Shown here piece after piece: positions 39,301 to 49,265 of a stretch of DNA of 64,000 bases. The DNA comes from an uncultured Clostridia bacterium (GTDB taxonomy: Bacteria > Bacillota > Clostridia > Christensenellales > Borkfalkiaceae). The number at the start of each line of letters is the position of its first letter. Positions within the stretch are counted from its first letter, which is position 1. The notes under the pieces were generated by a model. The model did not search any database. It was not told the origin of the DNA and saw only the letters and a list, made by a program, of their open reading frames with translations. Where the stretch lies: the NCBI GenBank assembly GCA_947631195.1, contig CANRKK010000001.1, positions 1 through 64,000 of the forward strand, given 5' to 3'. Made by a program: the position numbers and the translations under genes.

Positions 39301-39640
39301 TAATGAAACGTACTTCGACCAAAGCGTAAGCGATTTTATCAACAAGCCCGACGAGCCCGAAGTTTCGGATTCGCGTGGCGGTGAGGACAACGGTGAAGAT
39401 GGCGGTGACGCCAAGATTGACGATACGTTTATAAAAGCGTTAAAGTTCTGCGTAACGTCTAAACAGGCGTCGGTATCTATGATTCAGCGCAGATTCCCCG
39501 TGGGATATATAAAGGCGTGCAAAATTATAGACTGGATGGAAAATATGAACTATATCACCCAGTCCGAGGGCTCAAAACCGAGAAAAGTACTGCTGTCAAT
39601 GGATGAATTTATAAGCACCTACGGAGAAGTGGATGACTGA
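36371..39640 (+). CDS. ftsK: DNA translocase FtsK/SpoIIIE
   Basis: N-terminal TM segments, long P/Q/E/R-rich linker, Walker A LVAGTTGSGKS, Walker B LIVLDEFADLMM, C-terminal winged helix SVSMIQRRFPVGYIKA. Confidence 0.93.
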   Translation: MEVAKQKSNKSGKQSYIFTRETFGMTLMLFSLITMFILFTGNWALGQVGAEICRFMYGSFGYGAYAVVVLAAYFGFWLVSEKSIKVRPALAIAIAAVVLMVFLLAHAVSTRNFDLQSYGGYLSTCYNNAIAGWAGYTFGGAISGLLVYPVAKLATFAGAYAVFSVLLLLCAYLLFVAATRRKIFWFLRRKKESGGELPAESAEQETEPVEQPQVVTEEQVQPPVTSQAGGQDGGYYNPYETPSQPQQFYDQTQPYAQQQQDYPPEAADDDKFSQRSLGRKILFENDEFAAESYRRNLIFSEDSYFNHPVRNDSDYLKSFSGNPSATQNPVPPQQQTYTQSYQDQVVSQPVTETPSSYVYGDTPAQTFGNDSYPQPPTETQQDGQFTDVPVADEYADSIGRTETAEEPAVNPDRTAETHTDRDFFADDSTPSANTRGTQPEINPEETIEPVRRREQPDEVRREPPAQNGDGQNILSSIFGGESMRGDRGRVDDGGADRSNRNLFDDDGEVDLGEDVFGVSSRDRGGLDRDIRGANRNTEPQQDRNVPPVVPPVTQPSAPSANERTVGFDVSSTARRGAEPPKEEPKPVEKPKHVWKKYDRPPIDLLDDYPENNNVNTGEIEDNKRIIVDILANFKIECEVANVTVGPSLTRYDVVIADKTKTRTALSYRDDIALALMKKNVNTYLNYTKGAISIEVPNNQRSVVGLKTMLTSSQFINSKPNSLTFGLGKNIDGEVVCPDITKMPHLLVAGTTGSGKSICLSTLLISLLYKYGPDELRLILVDPKQAEFIPYNRLPHLMINEILDDVNKVIKALNWAIAEMNRRYTLFKEMTENGVVTKTLSDYNAHLPEGEEKMPKILIVLDEFADLMMRAKKDIEDKIIILAQKSRACGIHLILATQRPSVDCITGLIKSNLPTRIGFKVNSFADSSTIFDVGGAEKLLGMGDMYYRSVDNPELVRLQGCFVGNDEVQRVTDYVRSHNETYFDQSVSDFINKPDEPEVSDSRGGEDNGEDGGDAKIDDTFIKALKFCVTSKQASVSMIQRRFPVGYIKACKIIDWMENMNYITQSEGSKPRKVLLSMDEFISTYGEVDD

Positions 39641-40967
39641 TTTTACTAAAAAGAAATTCGGCATAATATCGCTCGGGTGTGATAAAAACAGGGTTGATAC
39701 CGAAAAACTTTTGGCAATAATAAGCGGCAGGGGATGCTGTATCACAGACGATATTTCCGAGGCACGGATTATTATTGTCAACACTTGTGCATTTTTAAAC
39801 GAGTCGCGAAAGGAAGCGATAGAGACCGTTTTGGAATGTGCGGCGTACAAAAGTAAAAATCTCGAAAAATTAGTCGTGACGGGATGTCTCCCCCAAAAAT
39901 ACGCAGCCGAGATTTATAACGGACTTACCGAAGCGGACTTGTTTCTCGGAACAGAGGATTACGACGAATTTTTTACCGCGCTCGAACGGACATACGCCGA
40001 CGGCAGGCTCAACTGCGTGGGAACGGGCAGCGGAAAGGTTAGCGCGGGCCGCCTGTTATCTACGCCAGCGCACTATGCGTATTTGAAAATTGCGGAGGGC
40101 TGCAACAACCATTGCACTTATTGCCTCATTCCGAAAATACGAGGGCCGTATAAAAGTTTTGCATGGGAACGGTTGGTTGAAGAAGCTGAAGGCCTCGGTG
40201 ATATTGCCGAGTTGATAGTCGTTGCGCAGGATATTACCCGCTACGGGATAGACTTGTACGGGCAAAAGAGCTTGTGCAAGCTGTTGCAAAAACTTACAGA
40301 ACTTGACAATATCGGCAGCGTGCGGTTGCTCTATTGCTATCCCGACATGCTCGACGACGAGCTGATTGCCGAGATACGCGACAATCCCAAGATAATTAAA
40401 TATCTCGATATTCCCCTTCAGCACAGCGAAGACAGAATTTTGAAATTGATGAACAGAAAGGGGAGCAGAGCGGAATATCTGGATTTGATTGCAAAATTGC
40501 GCCGCGAGATTAAAGGAATTGCAATCCGTTCGACGTTTATTGCCGGGTTCCCCACGGAAACCGAGCAGGAATTTGCGGCCTTAAAAAATTTTTTAGAAGA
40601 GGCGCGTCTTGACAACTGCGGCTTTTTCGCCTATTCGAGGGAGCCCGAAACACCCGCGTATAAGTTGCACGGGCAAATTAATTACTCGGTAAAAAGGAAA
40701 AGAGTAAAGGAGCTTTATGCCGCGCAAAAAGCGGTCAGCACAAAAAAATTAAGCGGGCTGGTCGGGCAAAAAGTCAAAGTACTTTGCGACGGTATAGACT
40801 ATGACAACGATTGCTTTGTTGGAAGGGCTTATTTCCAGGCTCCCGACATAGACGGCAAAGTTTATTTTAATGCGCACAATGCGGTTCAAGGCGAATATTT
40901 GGATATACTTATAGAGAGCACCGACGGATACGACCTTTTTGGACGTACGGAGGATTACGAATTATGA
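39633..40967 (+). CDS. rimO: Ribosomal protein S12 methylthiotransferase RimO (radical SAM)
   Basis: ISLGCDKNRVDTE, AEGCNNHCTYCLIPKIRGPYKS. Confidence 0.92.
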   Translation: MTDFTKKKFGIISLGCDKNRVDTEKLLAIISGRGCCITDDISEARIIIVNTCAFLNESRKEAIETVLECAAYKSKNLEKLVVTGCLPQKYAAEIYNGLTEADLFLGTEDYDEFFTALERTYADGRLNCVGTGSGKVSAGRLLSTPAHYAYLKIAEGCNNHCTYCLIPKIRGPYKSFAWERLVEEAEGLGDIAELIVVAQDITRYGIDLYGQKSLCKLLQKLTELDNIGSVRLLYCYPDMLDDELIAEIRDNPKIIKYLDIPLQHSEDRILKLMNRKGSRAEYLDLIAKLRREIKGIAIRSTFIAGFPTETEQEFAALKNFLEEARLDNCGFFAYSREPETPAYKLHGQINYSVKRKRVKELYAAQKAVSTKKLSGLVGQKVKVLCDGIDYDNDCFVGRAYFQAPDIDGKVYFNAHNAVQGEYLDILIESTDGYDLFGRTEDYEL

Positions 40968-41611
40968 ATGAAGAAAACGGGAGCGGTTTTTATAAATTTG
41001 CCAAAGGCAATGGTGTAATGAATCTGCCCAACAAACTGACGCTGAGCAGAATGGTTATGATACCTGTATTTATTGCTCTTTTCTACGTTAATTTTACGGG
41101 ACATTATTTTGTCGCGCTTGCCGTGTTTGCAATAGCAAGTTTAACAGACCTTCTGGACGGTAAAATCGCCCGCAAATATAATCTCGTTACCAATTTGGGC
41201 AAATTTCTCGATCCCATAGCGGACAAGGTTCTCGTTCTTTCCGCGCTTGTCGTGATGCTCACCGTGCCCCAAATTTTTACTTCGGGTCTTGGCGGTTGGG
41301 CAATTATTGCGGCAGGTTGCGGCGTGGCCGTTATCCTTGCACGCGAGATAATTGTCAGTGGTTTCCGCATGGTTGCGGCAAGTTCCGGCGTGGTTATCGC
41401 CGCCGATATTTTCGGCAAATATAAAACCACCGCGCAGGATATCGCCATAGTTATTTTGCTTGTCGGCGCGGGCGTTTGCGAATTGGCGGAGGGCCCCGCA
41501 GGGTCTGTCATAAATTATATCGGCCTTGGCTTTTTTGCCATAGCCGTTGTACTCACCGTTATATCGGGCATAAATTACCTTGTCAAAAACAGAGAAATCC
41601 TAAAGAAATGA
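40964..41611 (+). CDS. pgsA: CDP-diacylglycerol-glycerol-3-phosphate 3-phosphatidyltransferase
   Basis: NLPNKLTLSRM, DLLDGKIARKYNLVTNLGKFLDPIADKV. Confidence 0.9.
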   Translation: MNEENGSGFYKFAKGNGVMNLPNKLTLSRMVMIPVFIALFYVNFTGHYFVALAVFAIASLTDLLDGKIARKYNLVTNLGKFLDPIADKVLVLSALVVMLTVPQIFTSGLGGWAIIAAGCGVAVILAREIIVSGFRMVAASSGVVIAADIFGKYKTTAQDIAIVILLVGAGVCELAEGPAGSVINYIGLGFFAIAVVLTVISGINYLVKNREILKK

Positions 41612-42684
41612 GTCAAAAGAAGTGCTTACTGATATTCAGAAATAAAAAATTGAACGTGTTTGACAGGGCGGAGAGAAGCATTGCGGCTTTTTCTTCGGGC
41701 GGCATCTATTTTGACAGGATTTTATACTGTGCATACGATGACGCCGGGGAAATAACGCGCACGCTCAAGGAGTGTATCGCTGCATACGCAGACGTCGTTA
41801 TATTGACTCCTTCGGCAATGCGCGAATCGCTTTTGTCCTTTTGCGAAAAAACTTGCAACGGCAAATTTGACAATTTTGACATTTTAACTTCGGATTGTGC
41901 AAATATTTACGTTATAGTTTCCGATGGCGGCGGGCGGTTGCAGGAGAGCGACGTTGTCTCCATATTTGCCAAAAAATATGATTGCGGCGTGGAGCGCGCC
42001 TATATACGCACTGTCGGGGCCGCGATACCGCAAATCAATGCGGCAATATCAAAGGCAAAAAATATTTGTCCAGAATGTGACTTTAACGTCAGTGAGAGTT
42101 ATTCCGATTGCAGAATTGAAGCGGTATATCCCGCCAACGTGATAAAATCCGTGTTCGACGGCATGTGGCGTTCGCTTATCGGCAGCCTGAACGACTATAT
42201 CTATGCGCTCGAGGACATAACGCTTGCCGAAAGGTTATTCCAGCTTTTGCAGCTGAGAAGAATGAAAATCTCCGTTGCGGAATCGTTTACTGGCGGCGGG
42301 GTGGCCAAGCGCCTTGTTAGCGTCCCCGGCATAAGCGAAGTTTATTTTGAAGGGCTGAACACCTATTCAAACGAGTCCAAAATAAAACGACTCGGCGTTG
42401 ACGAGCTTATATTAAAGCAATACGGAGCGGTGTCCGAGCAAACGGCATTCAGAATGGCGGAGGGGCTGTTAAATACCAACGATTGCGATATAGCGATATC
42501 CACTACGGGCATTGCAGGGCCAAAATCGGACAACACGTTAAAACCCGTCGGACTGTTGTATATTGCGGCAGGCGTAAAGGAAAACATTTCGGTTTTCAAA
42601 TACGAATTGAAGGGTAACAGGGAAAGCATTACGGAAACTGCAATAAATCTTGCATTGTTCCATGCATTTAAAAAGATAAAATAA
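41608..42684 (+). CDS. CinA-like protein (C-terminal CinA amidohydrolase-type domain, divergent N-terminus)
   Basis: C-terminal MKISVAESFTGGGVAKRL, STTGIAGPKSDNTLKPVGLLYIA. Located directly upstream of recA. ATG at 41608. Confidence 0.8.
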   Translation: MSQKKCLLIFRNKKLNVFDRAERSIAAFSSGGIYFDRILYCAYDDAGEITRTLKECIAAYADVVILTPSAMRESLLSFCEKTCNGKFDNFDILTSDCANIYVIVSDGGGRLQESDVVSIFAKKYDCGVERAYIRTVGAAIPQINAAISKAKNICPECDFNVSESYSDCRIEAVYPANVIKSVFDGMWRSLIGSLNDYIYALEDITLAERLFQLLQLRRMKISVAESFTGGGVAKRLVSVPGISEVYFEGLNTYSNESKIKRLGVDELILKQYGAVSEQTAFRMAEGLLNTNDCDIAISTTGIAGPKSDNTLKPVGLLYIAAGVKENISVFKYELKGNRESITETAINLALFHAFKKIK

Positions 42685-42699
42685 TATAGGAGATATACA

Positions 42700-43713
42700 A
42701 TGAACGAAGAGAAACTAAAGGCGCTTAGCTCCACAATAGCTATGATTGAAAAAACATACGGTAAGGGCGCTATTATGCGGCTTGGCGATACGGACATAAA
42801 CAACGAACTTGATGTAATTTCAACCGGCTGTCTGTCCCTTGACCTTGCGCTGGGCGTCGGCGGCGTTCCCCGTGGCAGAATAATGGAGATCTTCGGTCCC
42901 GAATCTTCGGGCAAGACTACCGTTGCGCTGCATATTATTGCCGAAACGCAAAAGCGCGGAGGGCTGGCCGCATTTATTGACGCCGAACATGCCCTTGACG
43001 CGCAGTATGCGCATGCACTCGGCGTAAATACCAGCGAACTCTATCTCTCCCAGCCCGATACTGGCGAGCAGGCGCTGGATATATGCGAGGCTCTCGTGCG
43101 GTCGAGCGCGGTTGATATTATTGTTGTGGATTCCGTTGCCGCACTCACGCCCAAGGCGGAAATAGAGGGGGATATGGGCGACACCCATGTGGGCCTTTTG
43201 GCAAGGCTGATGTCGCAGGCTCTAAGAAAGTTAACCCCCATCACAAACCGTTCGAAAACCTGCGTTGTGTTTATTAACCAGCTCCGCGATAAAGTTGGTG
43301 TAATGTTCGGAAATCCCGAAACGACCCCCGGCGGCAAGGCGCTCAAATATTTTGCGTCGCTGAGGCTCGATATACGCAAAGCGGACGTGTTGAAAAGCGA
43401 CGGAGAGATCGTCGGCAACCGCACAAAGTGCAAGGTTGTTAAAAATAAGGTTGCGCCGCCCTTCAAGGTTGCCGAATTTGATATAATTTACGGCGAGGGC
43501 ATTTCGCAAGAGGGGTGCATAATCGATCTCGGGTTAGAGTACGGGTTGCTCACAAAGAGCGGTTCGTGGTTTAATTATAACGACGAAAAAGTTGCGCAGG
43601 GCAGAGAAAAGATGCGCGATTATCTCAAGGCAAATCCCACGGTCAAGGCCGATCTCGACGCTAAAATCCGTGCGGCATACAAGGAAGCGACTCGTAAAAA
43701 GGAAGAGTCATAA
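42700..43713 (+). CDS. recA: Recombinase RecA
   Basis: [51 protein letters not shown]. Confidence 0.98.
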   Translation: MNEEKLKALSSTIAMIEKTYGKGAIMRLGDTDINNELDVISTGCLSLDLALGVGGVPRGRIMEIFGPESSGKTTVALHIIAETQKRGGLAAFIDAEHALDAQYAHALGVNTSELYLSQPDTGEQALDICEALVRSSAVDIIVVDSVAALTPKAEIEGDMGDTHVGLLARLMSQALRKLTPITNRSKTCVVFINQLRDKVGVMFGNPETTPGGKALKYFASLRLDIRKADVLKSDGEIVGNRTKCKVVKNKVAPPFKVAEFDIIYGEGISQEGCIIDLGLEYGLLTKSGSWFNYNDEKVAQGREKMRDYLKANPTVKADLDAKIRAAYKEATRKKEES

Positions 43714-43718
43714 ATATC

Positions 43719-43745
43719 AAAAGGCGGCATTTGCCGCCTTTTTTC
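43719..43745 (+). terminator. Rho-independent terminator of recA
   Basis: AAAAGGCGGC-ATTT-GCCGCCTTTTTT. Confidence 0.7.
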
Positions 43746-43876
43746 CATATTACAGAAATATTTATTATATTAAATTGACTTTTGCGATTTATAGGTGTAA
43801 AATATTCTATGGATATAAACAAGCCCCTTTGGGGTACAGTATATATTTAATTTATTTTATTTATCAGGAGGCTTTA

Positions 43877-45496
43877 ATGAACTATTTGGCATTGGGCAGC
43901 CTGTTTCTTGCTGTGAACGACGGCTTATTTATCGGTTTAACCGTAGGCCTTGCAGTTTTAGCGCTTGTGGGCGTCGTTACAGGTTTTTTTGTCGGAGGGC
44001 ATTTTAAAAAGAAGCAAATCGACAAGAGATTGGGCGAAGTTGAGCAAAGAGCCGCAAAAATGATTGAGGACGCTTCGCTTGAATGTAAAACTCTCAAAAA
44101 AGAAGCATTATTAGAGGCAAAGGAACAGGGACTGCAACTTAAAAACGAACTTGAAAAGGAGTACAAAGACAAAAAGGCGGAGCTGCAAAAACATGAGCAG
44201 CGGTTGGTGCAAAAAGAGGATATTCTCGATAAGAAAGAAGATTCTCTGATGAAACAGGCTGAGTTGCTGGAGAAGCAAAAACGTGAGCTTGCAAACCAGG
44301 AGGCCGAGATTAAGAAAACTCAGGAAAAGATCAACCACCAGCACCAGCTTATGGTTGCGGAACTTGAAAAAGTTGCACAACTTACAAAGGATGAAGCTAA
44401 AAAACTTTTGATTGATGAAATTCTTGACGACGCCCGCCACGAGTCGGCCTTGCAGGTAAGGAACATCGAACAAAAGGCAAAGGACGAAGCGGATACCGAG
44501 GCAAAGAAAATAATATCGCTTGCGATACAGCGTTGCGCGGCCGACCATGCTTCCGAGATAACGGTTTCGGTTGTGCCTCTGCCCAGCGACGATATGAAGG
44601 CCCGTCTTATAGGCAGAGAAGGTAGAAATATCCGTGCCATTGAAAACGCAACGGGCATAGAGCTTATAATCGACGATACGCCCGAAGTTGTAATTTTATC
44701 GGGATTTGACCCCGTAAGACGTGAAATTGCGAGATTATCGCTTGAAAAGCTGATATCGGACGGAAGAATCCATCCCGCAAGAATAGAAGAAACGGTAGAA
44801 AAAGTTAAAAAAGAATTGGATGCAGAGATTAAGCAGGCCGGCGAAAGCGCCATGTTTGAAGTTGGAATTTTCGGATTGCATCCCGAAATCATCAAACTTT
44901 TGGGCAGGCTTAAGTACAGAACCAGTTACGGACAGAACGTTTATAAACATTCCATAGAAGTTGCACAGCTTGCGGGGCTTATGGCGCAAGAGCTTGGGTT
45001 GGATGTCAACCTTGCAAAGCGCGCGGGCCTGTTACACGATATAGGCAAAGCTGTGGACCACGAGCAAGAGGGCACACACATTCAGCTCGGCGCCGATATT
45101 GCCAAAAAATATCGTGAAAGCAACAATGTAGTTAATGCGATAGCCGCGCACCACGGCGACGTGGAGCCCAAAACGGTTGAGGCAGTGCTTGTAGCTGCGG
45201 CAGACGCCATCTCCGGCGCAAGGCCGGGCGCAAGGCGCGAAACGGGCACAAACTATGTAAAACGCCTTGAAAAACTCGAAGAACTTGCTTCAAGTTTCAA
45301 GGGAGTGGATAAGAGTTACGCAATACAGGCAGGCCGCGAAGTTCGCGTTATTGTAAAACCCGAACAGATAGACGACGCGCAGGCAATATTCCTCGCCAAA
45401 GATATTGCAAAGAAAATCGAAAATGAACTTGAATATCCCGGACAAATTAAAGTTAACGTTATAAGGGAATTCAGGGCAAGTGAACTTGCAAAATAA
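43877..45496 (+). CDS. rny: Ribonuclease Y
   Basis: N-terminal TM, long coiled coil, KH domain [23 protein letters not shown] domain [16 protein letters not shown] at 43877 with SD. Confidence 0.95.
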   Translation: MNYLALGSLFLAVNDGLFIGLTVGLAVLALVGVVTGFFVGGHFKKKQIDKRLGEVEQRAAKMIEDASLECKTLKKEALLEAKEQGLQLKNELEKEYKDKKAELQKHEQRLVQKEDILDKKEDSLMKQAELLEKQKRELANQEAEIKKTQEKINHQHQLMVAELEKVAQLTKDEAKKLLIDEILDDARHESALQVRNIEQKAKDEADTEAKKIISLAIQRCAADHASEITVSVVPLPSDDMKARLIGREGRNIRAIENATGIELIIDDTPEVVILSGFDPVRREIARLSLEKLISDGRIHPARIEETVEKVKKELDAEIKQAGESAMFEVGIFGLHPEIIKLLGRLKYRTSYGQNVYKHSIEVAQLAGLMAQELGLDVNLAKRAGLLHDIGKAVDHEQEGTHIQLGADIAKKYRESNNVVNAIAAHHGDVEPKTVEAVLVAAADAISGARPGARRETGTNYVKRLEKLEELASSFKGVDKSYAIQAGREVRVIVKPEQIDDAQAIFLAKDIAKKIENELEYPGQIKVNVIREFRASELAK

Positions 45497-45504
45497 ATTA
45501 TATA

Positions 45505-45541
45505 AAAACAATCCCGCCGTTTGAACGGCGGGATTGTTTTT
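45505..45541. terminator. Bidirectional terminator between rny and flavodoxin gene
   Basis: AAAACAATCCCGCCGTT-TG-AACGGCGGGATTGTTTTT. Confidence 0.75.
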
Positions 45542-45546
45542 ATAAT

Positions 45547-46011
45547 TCAGATATTCGTATTGTTGTATTTATCTATGACTTGACCGATAAAAGTTTGCGC
45601 GGCGTCAAAGTCATCCATATCGGGGTGACCCTTTGCAATGCCGCCGACAAGAGCGAAAATAAACCACTTGCACAGCCCTTTGCAGGCAAATGAGCCCAAA
45701 ACGTTTTTACAGTTGGCGTTTAAGTAGGACAAAAGATTTTCGTTATATTTTATTTTGCCCGTGCCGCTCGTTGAAAAGATAAACACGTTTTTAAGGTCGT
45801 CAAGATTTTTATCTATCAGATTGACAATCTTTTTTGCAAACTTGCCCGCATAAATACCGCTGCCGAATCCAACTATGTCAAAGTCGCGCACATTGTATTT
45901 TTCCGCTTCTTTTACGTCCGCTATGGTAATCGGCGCGGTTTCTGCCATGGCTTCGGCGATTTTCATTGTGTTTTGGCGGTGTGTTGAACTTATAAATACA
46001 AGAATTTTCAT
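45547..46011 (-). CDS. Flavodoxin-family protein
   Basis: MKILVFISSTHRQNTMKIAEAM...VGFGSGIYAGKF...FIFSTSGTG. Confidence 0.75.
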   Translation of the reverse strand: MKILVFISSTHRQNTMKIAEAMAETAPITIADVKEAEKYNVRDFDIVGFGSGIYAGKFAKKIVNLIDKNLDDLKNVFIFSTSGTGKIKYNENLLSYLNANCKNVLGSFACKGLCKWFIFALVGGIAKGHPDMDDFDAAQTFIGQVIDKYNNTNI

Positions 46012-46014
46012 ATT

Positions 46015-47523
46015 TTATTTGCTAAACAGATAGAACATCAGGCCGAACAACGGTATGTTTAAAGTGATTATGCACGGAACCACGATTTTGGCCATTATGT
46101 CTCCGACTGAAGAAAAGTTTACGTTTAAGAGCAACGAGGTAACAAATATTATCAACAATATGATGACGGCAACAATTATGCATGCCGACAGGTAGATAAG
46201 CGTTGTGGGCCTGCGTGAACTCTTGCCGATATCTGTAAAGCAAAGCACACCGAAAATAAGTACTTGGGCCACGGCAATCGCAAAAATCACAAACGGATAA
46301 GCAAGCGAAACTCCCATATCGTTTTTGAAGATAATGCACAGGGCAAACTCGAGGAGCATTATCACGCCGATTATAAGGGAGCATTTGAGCATTGTGTGCC
46401 CGCGGTTATACCGCTTTTTGCGCGCCCCGATTGAGTAGTCGGAGGTGCTGACGCTTAGGCCGTCGTTTGCAGCCTTTGACGTTGCGTCTTCAACTCTTAC
46501 ATTATTAACAACGATAGGTTGGGCAGTATAAACGGGCTGCTGTTGTTCAAGCGGAGGTTGTTGCGGTTGGGGTTCATAAACTTGCACGGGCTCTGGGTCG
46601 CGCAGGGTGCCCATAAACAGTTTGTTGATTAAATTTCTGTAGTCGCGCTCCGTTTCGGGGCGGTTATTGTACATCAATTTATTTGTGTCCATGCTTTCGG
46701 CATAGGGGGTCTCGCGTACTTCGCTCTTGGTTTCCGCAGGCTGCGACATAAGCCGTATATAATTTTCATGGACCTGCTTTTTTTGTTCCTCGGTCATCTC
46801 GGGCTCCGCATATTCAACTGCGGGGCGGGGAGGTTCGGGTGCAGGGGCAACGGGCGCGGGAGCTTCGGCCGGGATATCCTGTTGTATTGCGGGTTGCTCG
46901 GCGGGAGCCTCGGCTTTGGGCTCGGTTTCTGTTACTACGACGGGCGTTGCATCCTGCCGCTTGATTTCAACAACCTGTTCTTTGGCGGGCTCGTCATAAT
47001 TGACAATTCGGCCCTCATCGGATTCCCCGTCCGTTTCCTTTACGGTGGGGACACGGGACGTCGAGTTTTTCAGAATTTTAAAATCGACCGGGGCGGGAGG
47101 GGGCTGGGTAAAGTCAAAGTTTCTGTCGGATATGAGATTGTCTATTACAGTCCTCGAATATTCCCATTCGGCCTGGTTGCGTTCCGTTATTTCCCTGCCG
47201 CTGTCCGTAAGCGTATAATACTTGCGCCTGCCGCCCTGGGAAACTTCGTCGTTCTTCCAATAGGCGTTGATATAGCCCTGGCTTTCAAGCCTCTTTAATG
47301 CGCTGTATAGAGTGGGCTGCTTCAAAGTGTACTGGCCATGACTTTTTGTTTCTATTTCTTCTATAATTTCATAGCCGTATTTGTCGCGTTCGTACAGCGT
47401 GCGGAGTATAATGGTATTTATATGCCCGCGGATAAGATCTGCGCTTATGCCCGTATTTTTTGCTTCGGTATCGGGCGCAGTTTCGTTATCGTCTCGTTCG
47501 GGATCCATAATTTCTTCTTCCAA
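46015..47523 (-). CDS. PadR-family transcriptional regulator with P/E-rich linker and C-terminal membrane domain
   Basis: PadR winged helix LYERDKYGYEIIEEIE...LKQPTLYSALKRLESQGYI...GGRRKYYTLTDSGRE, then linker, then four hydrophobic segments. Confidence 0.8.
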   Translation of the reverse strand: MEEEIMDPERDDNETAPDTEAKNTGISADLIRGHINTIILRTLYERDKYGYEIIEEIETKSHGQYTLKQPTLYSALKRLESQGYINAYWKNDEVSQGGRRKYYTLTDSGREITERNQAEWEYSRTVIDNLISDRNFDFTQPPPAPVDFKILKNSTSRVPTVKETDGESDEGRIVNYDEPAKEQVVEIKRQDATPVVVTETEPKAEAPAEQPAIQQDIPAEAPAPVAPAPEPPRPAVEYAEPEMTEEQKKQVHENYIRLMSQPAETKSEVRETPYAESMDTNKLMYNNRPETERDYRNLINKLFMGTLRDPEPVQVYEPQPQQPPLEQQQPVYTAQPIVVNNVRVEDATSKAANDGLSVSTSDYSIGARKKRYNRGHTMLKCSLIIGVIMLLEFALCIIFKNDMGVSLAYPFVIFAIAVAQVLIFGVLCFTDIGKSSRRPTTLIYLSACIIVAVIILLIIFVTSLLLNVNFSSVGDIMAKIVVPCIITLNIPLFGLMFYLFSK

Positions 47524-47698
47524 GGTAAATTTCCCTCCTTAGTGTAAGTTTATTATAACATAATTGAGTATTTATGTCAATGTTTTACAAAAATAAAAAG
47601 TACTATGTCACGCATAATTTACACTAAATTGCGCAGAATAATGGACTTTTTGGGATAAAAGTGATAAAATTATATAAAAACGAAGAGGGCAATGAGAT

Positions 47699-48430
47699 TT
47701 GTATAGGAATATTAAACGGTATGCCATTCGTTATACCGATGTAGACGCTTTTGATAATTTAAAGATGTCGTCGCTTTTGGCCTTTCAGGAGGAGTCTGCC
47801 GGGCTGTCGGCCGACGAGCTGGGCTTTGGTTATAACGCCATAGCTTGCAAGAATTTAGGATTTATAATAGTCAACAACTATATAGAACTGAACCGCCCGA
47901 TTAAGCTCGGCGAGGAGTTGGAGTTGCACACCTGGCCGCTGAAACCGAGGCACACGATTTTTTTCAGGGACTACGAGATTTATGCATCGGGCGAAAAGGT
48001 CGGCGCAGCCACAACGCGGTGGTGCATGATAGATACAAAGAAATATGCTGTTGCGCCTGTGTCTGCGTACTTTTCCGAAGGGGACTTTGACGGTTACAAC
48101 ACCGAGAGAAGCGTAAATTTCAACGCATGGAAAATACCCCAGATGAACGGCGGCAGGCTTGCCTATTCAAAATTGGTTACCTGCTCGGACTATGACCATT
48201 ATTTTCATGTAAACAATACGAAATACGCCGATTATTTGCTCGATACGTTCTGTCTGGACGAATTAAAGGATAAATTTATAAAAAAATTGCAGATTACCTA
48301 TGTCAAGCAGTGCAAAATGGGTGAAATGATAGATTTTTACAGGGAAGATACAGGCGATTGCATCCGCGTTGACGGGAAAGTCGGCGATGAGATAAGAGTG
48401 CAATTCAGGGTGGAATTAAATGCAATATAG
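47699..48430 (+). CDS. Acyl-ACP thioesterase
   Basis: TTG start. IRYTDVDAFDNLKMSSLLAFQEESAG, HYFHVNNTKYADYLLD. Confidence 0.8.
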   Translation: MYRNIKRYAIRYTDVDAFDNLKMSSLLAFQEESAGLSADELGFGYNAIACKNLGFIIVNNYIELNRPIKLGEELELHTWPLKPRHTIFFRDYEIYASGEKVGAATTRWCMIDTKKYAVAPVSAYFSEGDFDGYNTERSVNFNAWKIPQMNGGRLAYSKLVTCSDYDHYFHVNNTKYADYLLDTFCLDELKDKFIKKLQITYVKQCKMGEMIDFYREDTGDCIRVDGKVGDEIRVQFRVELNAI

Positions 48431-49058
48431 CTATAAACTTATACGTTCGCCGCGAAAGAGCATTTCCGTGTCGATATCTAACCAAAACGAAATAACGGTC
48501 CGCTGTCCGTGGTCGCTGTCAAAAGCCGACATTATTAAGTTTTTGGATGAAAAATCCGAATGGATTGAAAAGGTTGTCCAAAACAATGCGGTCAGACTTG
48601 CGCGCAACGACGACGTGATTGAGCACCGCAGCATTTACTTCAACGGCAAAAAGCTGCCTCTTATAATGTCGGATAAAACCGAATTGGCTGCCGACGCGGT
48701 ATATATTAAAAAAATAGACGATATCGAAGGGCTTTACAAAAAGGAGTGTTCGGACGCCTTTTTAAAGCAAGTCAATGAAATATCCGAAATGATGCTGATA
48801 AAACCTGCGAGTATAGGCATTAAAAAATATAAGGGCAGGTGGGGCTGCTGCGATTCAAAAAATAATCTTTACTTTAACTTTATGATATTTATGCTCCCGC
48901 CCGATGTCCGCAGATATGTAATTATCCATGAGCTGTGCCACGTGCTGTGCCACAATCATTCGCAGGCTTTCTGGAAACTTGTATCGGATTACGAGCCCGA
49001 TTACAGGGAACTTAAAAAGAAACTTTCCTATTATGATTTTCTTACGCAGGTCTATTGA
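48420..49058 (+). CDS. YgjP-like/DUF45 metallopeptidase
   Basis: RWGCCDSKNNLYFNF, VIIHELCHVLCHNHSQAFW. Confidence 0.85.
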   Translation: MQYSYKLIRSPRKSISVSISNQNEITVRCPWSLSKADIIKFLDEKSEWIEKVVQNNAVRLARNDDVIEHRSIYFNGKKLPLIMSDKTELAADAVYIKKIDDIEGLYKKECSDAFLKQVNEISEMMLIKPASIGIKKYKGRWGCCDSKNNLYFNFMIFMLPPDVRRYVIIHELCHVLCHNHSQAFWKLVSDYEPDYRELKKKLSYYDFLTQVY

Positions 49059-49181
49059 GTCAAAAATCATAAATATGCAAATCAGCCCCATTTTATAATA
49101 TATTTATTCATTATATTGCAAAATATAAATTTTTATTCAAAACATAAATTAATTAAAAATTAAATTGAACCGCGTTTTTGC

Positions 49182-49216
49182 TTGACTTGAAATAATGCAA
49201 TGATATATAATTGCAT
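49182..49216 (+). promoter_or_regulatory. argG promoter with overlapping inverted repeat (candidate operator)
   Basis: TTGACT (49182-49187), TATAAT (49206-49211). ATGCAAT-N8-ATTGCAT (49195-49216) spans the -10. Confidence 0.6.
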
Positions 49217-49265
49217 AAGGCTTAAAGAGAAAGTTGTACAGTAAAAAATTTGTGTAGGTATTTTT

